The notes under the pieces: model-generated
The model's database searches: none
Seen by the model: the letters and a program-made list of their open reading frames with translations, nothing else
Told to the model about the DNA's origin: nothing
In this document: piece by piece, positions 55,374 to 64,000 of the stretch
Layout of the letters: every line of letters starts with the position of its first letter
Numbering within the stretch: the first letter of the stretch is position 1
Position numbers and translations under genes: made by a program
Assembly (NCBI GenBank): GCA_022457065.1
Contig: JAJGBQ010000003.1
Span: 3,534,001-3,598,000, forward strand
DNA length: 64,000 bases
Origin: Curvularia sp. ZM96
Lineage: Eukaryota; Ascomycota; Dothideomycetes; Pleosporales; Pleosporaceae
Direction of reading: 5' to 3'

Positions 55374-58300
55374 GTCAACTGTCTTTCAAGCAACGATACT
55401 GCAGACGACGATCTTAAACTCAAATCAAAAGACTCAGGCAACTGTTGCAGTGTGGAGATCCGGAAACCTGGATATGTCTGCGGCGCGGTGGGCGGATTCA
55501 GTCCATGTTGTACCTGACAGCGGGTACTGGCCCTAGCCGCCCGAGCTGCCACGCCTTTTAGAGGATATGTAATTAAAAACCTACATGTACATACATTAGT
55601 ACCACAAACCTTCGTTGTGTCACATTGATGCACTATATCCGGACTGATGGCGACCCACTACGGCTAAAATAGCTACGGTAACCGAAGGTCTAGATTGCAA
55701 GAATTCTTCCACCAAATCATTCCTCCCCAATTCCGCAAATTTGGCTTTTCTCGTCATGATGAAAACTAGGATCAATATTTGTTTGAAGTCCGTTCTGTTG
55801 AATGTGCGTATTGAGGCGTGCAGATTCATACTGACGAATCCTTACACTAAGGCCGCCCGTTTCGCCATAGAGGTACGGGCATCAAAACTTTTTGGTGATA
55901 ACCATGTGGTAGGATTCGGCGCCACGTATGGCCAGACTCTGAAGCTAGGTTACTCCACCAAGAATTTGTTTTGAGGGATTCTGTGCGAATCCGGCAAAAC
56001 GAAGTTCAAAGTAGTCCAGCCGCGGATACTGTGCATATTGGGGCTCAACAAATGACGTATCGATTCCAAAGTACGCGCCTGGTATATATTGCATCGGCCC
56101 GCTTGATCGCGATGGGATAAATGAAAGTTGCCCCTGTACCGACATGGTTCAATTACATTAGCTTGCGTCCTACCAAGTCCGTGGCTGCCTTATCCTCTCT
56201 TGCATCCAGAACACGAGGAGTGTCGGGACCTTGGCGAGTCTCTTCAATGACTTTTCCAGCGATTCTGCCAAGGAGCCCAGAGCCATTATCGGCAAAGACT
56301 GCCTGTGTAGGGAAAGCACTATCTGCAGTGAGAGCGCAAAAGTGCTGCTTCCTTTGCCAAGGCGAGGATACGATCGAATTTCAGATATGGCCTCGGTAGA
56401 AAAACCTAAGCTTGACTGTGCACCAGCTGATTTTTATGGTGCAGGAGAGACCCGGTGTGTGCATGCGGAACTACATCGTTAGATACAGCAGTGGCACTTT
56501 GGAGTTGCCTCCATGACGCCAGGAATCCCACCGTCTCTGCTAAAATGGGGTCAGTGAGATTGAGGAAATGGACGAGAAGCATTAGAGATGGCACTTGAAG
56601 TATCAAGGATTTGTCCAGCTGCCAGCATCCGGAAACCACTGAAAAGAAAGAGACTAGCCCACCTTCCTGGGTATGCATCGGGAGCGTGATTTCTAAACAA
56701 CGCAATGCGGTATATCTATGACAGGTTAGTGTTCTTTCCGATTTGTAACGATTGGGAATCATGTCAAGTACAACCGGAGGATTCTCTCTCGCATGCAACT
56801 CTTCTTTATTGGTGATAGTAGGCAGCAACATCGGGTGTACATCATCTGTAGTTCCGATACCTGGAAAGACAAGATTCAATCATAGCCCATCTTGGCTTTG
56901 GCAATTTTCCCAGCACTCAAAGTCTTCCTAGGCTGGTCCGGGTTTGGCATAGGCAGATGCAACTAAGTTAGCATCGACTCCTCCACTCTTAGCGTAGCTT
57001 CCTGGCTGTTTGCACAGTCTGTTGTGCTGGACCTGAGGTTGCTTTTCTGCAGATTATTAACGAACTCATTCATATGCTGTCATCGGTCTCAGTAATTGCC
57101 TCCGTCTTGACACCTTCACTGATTGGAAATTGTTTACAGAGACAGCATCGATTTTGACTTGCTCATCAAAGCCTTAAGTAAACATCGGCTCGGTGCTGAG
57201 GTCGATAGGAATGTACAGAAGACTCAAGTGGGCTTGACTATGGACGCAAGTTAGTCGCTCATCCGCTATCAACGCCACAATATTCCAACGCTAGTGCACG
57301 GTGACTGCTAGGATCACTATCCCTCATGTTTTCAAAGCAGTTGCATGACCTAAGGCTAATACCGACGCGGTTTGTAGTACCAGCTCTTGAGTATGCGTGT
57401 ATGGTTCCCAGGAGAAAGTGACTCTGTCCTTGAGCGATCCACGACAAAATTCGCTCTTGTGTTCGAGTCGTATAAGAACTGATCGAATAGTTATCCATTG
57501 GCACCATACGTTTACCTTATCTGGACTTCGACCTCGAATGTTGTTTGTACCTCAGCCAAGCGGTGGTCAGACTACGAGATCCCTTTGACAATCAATAGCT
57601 TAGGTAGATGGTCGGCGCACGTGATACTGTTGCGCCATATATCCCTGAAACCACACGTCGCATAAGCTGATGGCTGATGCTTTTGTTAGAAAGAGGGCGA
57701 GAATGCTTGGCGTGACTGGATAACCGCTGGTCTAAGACATGTCTTCCTCGTATTTCAAAGTCACGGGAACTGTTCACGCACCAAGTAATGTCGGCGGCTT
57801 CGGTCGATTATACACCGCCTTTGCTCGCGTATTGGCCGTAGCACTTGGTTGAACATCTCTGGTACGAAGATGGTGTTGCTTCCTTCTGCTCAGCGTGTAC
57901 GTTCCACAGGCGTTTGTGTAGTCCTGTGCTTGAGGGCAAAAGTCCGGGTCTCCACTGAAGATAAGCGTGTCCCACTGAATGACTTAAAGCCAGTCCGCCT
58001 ATCTGCTTCTAGCATTGTGGGAATTACTTTTTTTCAAACGAGAAGCATGAGGAAGCATGAGGAAGCATGATGGATACTTAGCTATGTCCGAAGTCTTAGA
58101 TGTCGGTGTTGATAGGAGACTGACTTATGCTCGGGATCAAAAGGCCTGTTTGACAGAGTGGTGTCTGTATGTGATTGTACTAGATACAAGAATGACAGAG
58201 ACGGGGATGGAACGAAGACCATTCGTTCAGCCTTCTGAGTGGTTGTACAAGAGTGGGGTGTTGCGGATCAAGCCTTCCGACGAAGAAAAGTTGTCCACCA

Positions 58301-58480
58301 TTGGAAGGTTAACCCTTGCACACACCAATCAGCTGAACCAACGATATCATCACGTGACCCAGCTGTGGACGGCGGAGAAGCTGAACGGTAATCAGCACCG
58401 TGTCTGCCATGTTATGAGGAGAGCATCGCTTCTTTCTTCGGTGCTATTATTGCCTTGAGCTGGGCCTCCGTGGATTAGCC
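55374..58480. other. Intergenic, 3.1 kb, no supported gene
   Basis: The longest gene-poor stretch. Several frames of 60-157 codons exist on both strands (56406-56879 minus, 58057-58458 plus), but none shows a family motif. Minus-strand segments at 56.5-57.6 kb read as protein-like pieces broken by stops at roughly the random rate. A 10-bp tandem repeat lies at 58041-58070. It may be a decayed gene or simply the long upstream region of xanthine dehydrogenase. Confidence 0.5.
58041..58070 (+). repeat. 10-bp tandem repeat, three units
   Basis: AGAAGCATGA followed by two exact copies of GGAAGCATGA, about 410 bp upstream of the xanthine dehydrogenase ATG. Confidence 0.75.
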
Positions 58481-61400
58481 ATGGCTCTCCCAGTACCGCC
58501 AAAAAGCAGTGCTGCCGACCCACCGCGGGCGCATTCCGCTGTCGACGCCCTCACGCCCTTGATTGAGTCGACATACAGGACACCGGACATCACAACCTAC
58601 ATTAACGGCATCAAGACCGTCATCAGTAACCCTGATCCACATTGGACACTGCTGGACTACATCCGCGCGCAGCCTAACCTCAAAGGCACGAAGCTAGGAT
58701 GTGGCGAAGGTGGATGTGGCGCGTGCACAGTCGTCCTCCAAGTCCCAGACTCGCAGTCTGAGAAGAAAAAGATCAAGCATTTGTCGGTAAACGCATGCTT
58801 GTTCCCACTTGTTGGCATCGACGGCAAGCATGTCATCACCGTTGAGGGTATCGGCAGTGTTGGCCGACCACACCCCCTGCAAGAGCGGATTGCAAAGCTA
58901 CACGGTAGCCAGTGTGGATTTTGTCTGTGCCCAAATTCGGAATACGTGGCTCATTAACTGACAAACAGTTCAGGTACACCTGGTATTGTCATGAGCCTTT
59001 ATGCCGTTGTGCGGAACGCGTACAACCCTGAGACGAACAAGTTCCACCTCAGTGCTCGCGAAATTGAACTGGAAGGCCACTTAGATGGTAATCTATGCCG
59101 ATGCACTGGTTACAAGCCAATCCTGCAGGCGGCAAAGACATTTGTGACCGAAGACTTGAAGGGCCAGTTAGCCGACGAGGACGAACCGGTCACCGCAGAC
59201 GCCGAGCGGTTCGAAAAGGATGTCATTGATCTCACCCGCAACGGTTGTGCCGGTCCGTCCAAAGTTTCTTGCGGTCGTCCAGGGGGTTGCTGCAGGGACA
59301 CGCCATCTGAAAGCAGCTCCGCAGACAGCAAATCCGAGGCTTCTTCACCGCCTACAGAGCCTACTTCAGCATCAGAAGATGAGCCTGTACCTACCATCCT
59401 TGATGCGAAGAAAGTGCCACAAGCAGATCCTGCCTTAAGCGGCGCCGAATATGCAAAGCCTCTGAAAAGCAAGGAGGACAAGGCAGCTGCTGAGACCAAG
59501 ACTTCAACTTCTGCCACCCTTGCACCAGCGACGAATTCGGAAAAGGGTGTACCCCGAGTAGAATTCCTCGAATACACACCAGATACGGAGCTCATCTTTC
59601 CACCAGCCTTGTGGAGGCATGAACCGCAACCAATATGCTATGGCAACGGTAAAAAGATCTGGTTTCGACCTACCAAGCTCGAGCAACTAGTAGACTTGAA
59701 AGACGCATTTCCGTCAGCCAAGTTGGTGGGTGGAGCAAGTGAGGTCCAGGTAGAAGTTCGCTTCAAGAACTCGGATTTTGCAGTTTCAGTGTACATCTCC
59801 GATATTCCGGAGCTGAAGCACACCAAGCTTCCTATGGATGCCGAGCTCGAGACCGCAAAGGAGCTCGTTGTTGCAGCCAACACTTCACTCACTGAACTCG
59901 AAGACATCTGCAAAACAGTTTTTGCAAAGGTTGGCAAACGTGGAATGGTACTTGAAGCCCTCAGAAAACAACTGCGATACTTTGCGGGTCGCCAGATTCG
60001 CAATGTTGCCTCACTAGCTGGCAATATCGCAACCGCCTCACCAATCTCAGACGCGAATCCTGTTTTGATGGCCGCGGGTGCCACGCTGGAGGCTATGAAC
60101 AAGAACGATGGCACCGTTGATCTTCCCATGTCCAATTTCTTTGTGGCATACAGGACTACAAACCTGCCTCCTGATGCAATCCTACACCGTATCCGAATAC
60201 CTTTACCGCCAGCAGATTCGCGCGAGGTACTCAAAGCCTACAAACAGGCGAAGCGCAAAGACGATGACATTGCAATCGTCACAGCAGCTTTCCGAGTGCG
60301 GCTCGATTCTGCCGGACTGGTTGAAGATGCTTCCATCGTATTTGGTGGGATGGCGCCAATGACTAAAGAGTCACCAAAGACACAGAGTGTGCTGATGGGC
60401 AAGCCCTGGTTTCACTCGGAGACGCTCGATGCTGCGCTCACTGCATTGACACAGGATTATGACCTTCCATACAGCGTACCAGGTGGCATGGCCGACTACC
60501 GCAAAACCCTTGCACTCTCGCTCTTCTTCCGCTTTTGGCACGAAGCGGCTGCGGAGTTTGGATTTGGTAATGTTGATCAACAGATCGTGGAAGAGATACA
60601 TCGCGAGATTTCCAGTGGAACTCGTGATGATTACAACCCCTACGAGCAACGTGTAGTTGGAAGGCAAGTGCCACATCTTTCGGCTCTCAAGCAGTGTACG
60701 GGCGAAGCGGAGTATATCGACGACATGCCGAAGCAGAACTCCGAGCTGTTTGGCGGTCTCGTCATGTCCACAAAGGCACATGCCAAAATCCTCAGCATTG
60801 ACTGGAATATAGCGCTCGAGATGCCTGGTGTTGTTGGTTACATCGACAGAAACAGTATCCCTGCTGATGCCAACATATGGGGATCCATCAAGAAAGATGA
60901 GCCGTTCTTTGCTGAAGACAAGGTCTTATCGCATGGTCAAGTCATTGGAATGGTCTATGCTGAAACAGCGCTGGAGGCTCAAGCAGCTGCCCGAGCTGTA
61001 AAAGTCGAATACGAAGAGCTGCCCCACATCCTTACCATTGATGAAGCTATTGCAGCTGAAAGCTACTTTCCTCATGGGAAGTTCCTGAGAAAGGGGCTCG
61101 CCATCGACGACAAGATGGCCGAAGCTTTCGCAAAATGCGACAGGATCTTCGAAGGCATGTGTCGCCTAGGGGGTCAAGAGCATTTCTACCTTGAGACAAA
61201 CGCAGCACTCGCTATCCCCTCCGGGGAGGATGGAGCTATCGAAGTCTGGTCTTCGACTCAGAACACGATGGAGGTGCAGGAATTTGTCAGTGCAGTACTA
61301 GGAGTACCAAGCAATCGAGTCAACGCTCGTGTGAAACGCATGGGAGGCGGCTTCGGTGGCAAAGAATCCCGCAGCGTTCCCTTTGCCATCTATACAGCAA

Positions 61401-63062
61401 TCGCCGCTCGCAAAGAGAAACGACCAGTTAGGATCATGTTGAATCGCGATGAAGACATGTTGCTAAGTGGCCAAAGACACCCTTTCAAAGCGCAGTGGAA
61501 AGTTGGAGTTTCAAAAGAAGGCAAACTCCTTGCCATGGAAGCTGATATCTACAACAATGGCGGCTTTTCTCAAGACATGAGTGGAGCCGTCATGGACAGG
61601 TGCCTCACGCACTTTGACAACGCCTATGAATGTCCAAACGTGTTTCTGCGCGGTCACGTCTGCAGAACCAACATCCATAGCAACACCGCATTCCGAGGCT
61701 TCGGCGCGCCACAGGGCATGTATTTTGCAGAGACTATGATGTACAACATTGCGGAAGGCCTAGGCATGGACGTCGACGAACTACGATGGAAGAATTTGTA
61801 CAAGCCCGGAGAGCACACTCCATTCTTCCAGAAGATCGACGAGGATTGGCACATACCGATGCTTCTACATCAGTTGAGCAAGTCCTCTGAATATGAAAAC
61901 CGAAAGGCTGCCGTTAAGGAGTTCAACGCAAAGAACAAATGGCGCAAGCGAGGCATCAGTATGGTGCCTTCAAAGTTTGGTCTCAGCTTTGCAACCGCTT
62001 TGCATCTCAACCAAGCTGCTGCATATGTAAAGATCTACCGTGACGGAAGTGTCTTACTGCACCATGGAGGAACAGAGATGGGCCAGGGTCTCTATACGAA
62101 GATGTGCCAGATCGCTGCACAGGAGCTCGGTACTCCACTCGATGCTATCTACACGCAAGACAGCCAGACTTACCAGATTCCTAATGCATCGCCTACGGCT
62201 GCATCGTCTGGATCTGACCTCAACGGCATGGCTGTGAAGGATGCGTGCGATCAGCTCAACGAACGTTTGAAGCCATACCGTGAGAAACTTGGCAAAGACG
62301 CATCATTGAAGGAAATAGCACATGCTGCCTATGTTGATCGTATCAACCTTGCTGCCAATGGCTTTTACAAGATGCCCAAGGTCGGATACACCTGGGGAGA
62401 TACTAACCTTGAGACTGTCAAGCCCATGTACTACTACTGGACACAAGGAGCATGTTGCTCAGAAGTGGAGCTTGATCTTCTCACCGGCGATCATACTGTA
62501 CTGCGGTCGGATATCATGATGGTAAGTTCTCTCCTGCTCCTTTAGCTGCAGCTACTAACACACTGATCAGGACGTCGGTAACTCCATCAATCCCGCGATA
62601 GACTACGGCCAGATTGAAGGCGCCTTTATCCAGGGTCAAGGTCTCTTCACCATCGAAGAGTCCCTCTGGACACGCAATGGTCAGCTCTTCACGCGTGGCC
62701 CAGGTACCTATAAGATCCCCGGCTTCAGCGATATCCCCCAAATCTTCAACTCCAGCATGCTGCGATACGATAACGATGGTAAGCCGCTGAACTGGCATCA
62801 TCTGAGGACTGTGCAAAGTAGCAAGGGTATCGGTGAGCCGCCCCTCTTTTTAGGCAGCACGGTGTTCTTTGCACTGAGGGAAGCTGTTGTCGCGGCGAGA
62901 AGGATGAATGGAAAGGAGGTTGGTGGCGAAGCGGGCGTATGGAATATGGATAGTCCGGCAACATGCGAGAGACTGAGATTGGCGGTTGGGGATGAGCTTG
63001 TGGACAAGGCAAAGACGGTGAAAAAGGAAGGGGAAACAGGATTTTTGGTTGCTGTTGCTTGA
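58481..63062 (+). CDS. Xanthine dehydrogenase (molybdenum hydroxylase)
   Basis: Exons 58481-58922, 58974-62521 and 62571-63062 encode 1,493 residues. The first [2Fe-2S] domain has Cys74, 79, 82 and 106 (CGEGGCGACT, NACLF). The second has SQCGFCTPGIVMS, made by the first splice, and LCRCTGYKP. An Asp/Ser/Pro/Lys-rich linker (about 195-310) precedes the FAD domain (LVGGASEVQVEV, GRQIRNVASLAGNIATASP). The Mo-cofactor half has RMGGGFGGKESR, NTAFRGFGAPQG and GTEMGQGLYTK, with catalytic Glu1419 in GIGEPPLF. It oxidises hypoxanthine and xanthine to uric acid for purine use as nitrogen source. Ascomycete homologues are about 1,350-1,400 residues; the excess is the linker, which carries four extra cysteines. 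Confidence 0.94.
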
Positions 63063-63411
63063 GAAGGGCGTTGAGGACGGATTTGTGAGAAATTGAATAA
63101 TGGGCGCCTTGAAATTGTTATCAATCAGACGTAGTGCTGGGTGCTGAGTGGAAAAAGGAAATGAAATTGATTTGTTGATTGTTCTTACACCTAGCAATTG
63201 ATTTCCTGATGTAGGATGGTAGGTGCGATAAATTCAAAGAGATAAAGGATATAGTTGTATATATTCAAAAGCTGTATGTGTCTAATAGAAAGATAAGAGA
63301 AAACTCCAGTCTCGCTTTTCCGCAAAAGGCCTATATAAGCCGTGCCTGGAAAAAGAAGGGGACAAAGTAGGGAAGTCGTGAATCTAAAAACGCACACATG
63401 CACAGTTCGCC
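63063..63411. other. Intergenic (convergent 3' ends)
   Basis: 349 bp between xanthine dehydrogenase and the FAD monooxygenase stop codon; AT-rich. Nothing else recognised. Confidence 0.6.
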
Positions 63412-64000
63412 CTAAGTATCCTGCATAAACCGATCGTAATAATCGTCCATCCATTGCACCGCGGCAGCGCCACTCTCCCTCGTTCCATCCGCAAAGCGGC
63501 GGAACGTGCCAACGTAGCCATCTGGTCGCACATTGACGACTACGACTTCATTCTTGTCGAGTCCGTCTAGCCACTTGTCCATGCAGCTCTGCTTGCGCGT
63601 GTCTTTCTCTGGAATGTCATCGAGATACAGCGTGAAAGCTGACTCGCGCAATGCGGTCGGCAGGTCCCTGAGCTCGAAATTGCTTCTGTTTTCATCGGTC
63701 ACGAGGGCGTATGTGAAGACACCGCTAACAGGCGTGTATCGTTCCGGGATGACGAATTCATCGTGCGGTGCTGCGAGTGGTGGTTGCACGGTGTATGAAG
63801 CGTTGCCGGCAGCGGTTAGGCGGCCTACGTAGGAGCTTTGTCCCAAATGTGCGTGAGAGACTGTTTCTAAAAAGGGCATGGAGTTGCGAATGTTGTGTGT
63901 GAAGAAATAAATGCGGAATTGACCAAGAGCTGGGATGTCGGTTTGGATATCGACCGGGTTGGCGTCGATGTAGCGAGTTACCTTTGCAGGTGGTAACAGA
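63412..64000 (-). CDS. FAD-dependent phenol-hydroxylase-type monooxygenase, C-terminal part
   Basis: The frame is open from the right edge to the stop at 63412, so the 5' part (FAD and substrate domains) lies outside the window. The visible 195 residues form the thioredoxin-like C-terminal dimerisation domain of phenol 2-monooxygenases: KVTRYIDANPVDIQTDIPA, LGQFRIYFFTHN and the hallmark VVNVRPDGYVGTFRRF, ending MDDYYDRFMQDT. Members hydroxylate phenols, resorcinols or polyketide intermediates using NADPH. The substrate cannot be judged from this part. ATG 63879 (MPFLETV) is internal, not the true start. Confidence 0.85.
   Translation of the reverse strand, partial: LLPPAKVTRYIDANPVDIQTDIPALGQFRIYFFTHNIRNSMPFLETVSHAHLGQSSYVGRLTAAGNASYTVQPPLAAPHDEFVIPERYTPVSGVFTYALVTDENRSNFELRDLPTALRESAFTLYLDDIPEKDTRKQSCMDKWLDGLDKNEVVVVNVRPDGYVGTFRRFADGTRESGAAAVQWMDDYYDRFMQDT

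Noticed and set aside
56406..57600. Decayed gene on the minus strand in the 55.4-58.5 kb gap
   Set aside because: Protein-like pieces can be chained across several stops that could be C-to-T changes, but stops occur at about the random rate and no family motif supports the reading.
58923..58957. Xanthine dehydrogenase ending at 58957 (premature stop)
   Set aside because: A 51-bp intron (58923-58973) restores the invariant CGFCTPGIVMS motif, so the stop is intronic.
1..64000. CRISPR arrays, prokaryotic operons or ribosome-binding sites
   Set aside because: Spliced genes and eukaryotic families throughout; no spaced-repeat arrays seen.

Overview
The window is nuclear DNA from a filamentous ascomycete, most likely a Dothideomycete of the Pleosporales type. 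The evidence is the gene set: a HET-domain gene, fungal dynein intermediate chain, Dnm1-type dynamin, Abp1, Spherulin-4, FSH1-type hydrolase, Ser/Thr-rich GPI proteins and fungal xanthine dehydrogenase. Introns are mostly 47-60 bp with GTRNGT donors and CTAAC-like branch points, and genes sit about 2-3 kb apart on both strands. I see no operons, CRISPR arrays or intact transposons. The species call is an inference.

Layout. 0-9 kb: a HET-domain gene cut by the left edge, dynein intermediate chain (-) divergent from the small ATP synthase subunit e gene (+), then a mitochondrial/peroxisomal-type dynamin (-). 10-17.7 kb: an isochorismatase-like cysteine hydrolase, a PEBP-family protein, a two-exon gene for a 55-residue cysteine-rich secreted peptide (candidate effector or antimicrobial peptide), a hypothetical, a MYND-SET (SMYD-like) protein and a basic hypothetical. 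17.7-28 kb is the most accessory part: two Ser/Thr-rich GPI-type wall proteins facing each other across 2 kb, a degenerate BTB paralogue flanked by a diverged direct repeat, an intact BTB gene, an orphan three-exon gene sharing its promoter, and a membrane-anchored coiled-coil protein.

28-45 kb is mainly housekeeping: Abp1 (-) divergent from a very large F-box protein (+), NAD-dependent methylenetetrahydrofolate dehydrogenase MTD1 (-) divergent from the Fe-S targeting factor MMS19/Met18 (+), then ribosome factor Rpf2 (-) divergent from monothiol glutaredoxin Grx3/4 (+). The MMS19 and Grx promoters carry a related, diverged sequence of about 75 bp. 46-55.4 kb: FSH1-type serine hydrolase, threonine aldolase and a class-I glutamine amidotransferase (both with likely organellar presequences), a DHA1-type MFS transporter and a Spherulin-4 protein. 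55.4-58.5 kb holds no gene I can support. 58.5-64 kb: xanthine dehydrogenase with an unusually long Cys-containing linker, and the 3' end of a phenol-hydroxylase-type FAD monooxygenase running off the right edge.

The genes do not form one pathway. Two (MMS19, Grx) belong to cytosolic Fe-S protein biogenesis and xanthine dehydrogenase is an Fe-S client enzyme. I found no convincing new multi-gene system. The best leads are the small cysteine-rich peptide, the degraded BTB duplication and the element shared by the MMS19 and Grx promoters. Exon boundaries were set by eye from splice signals and frame continuity, without transcripts or database searches.
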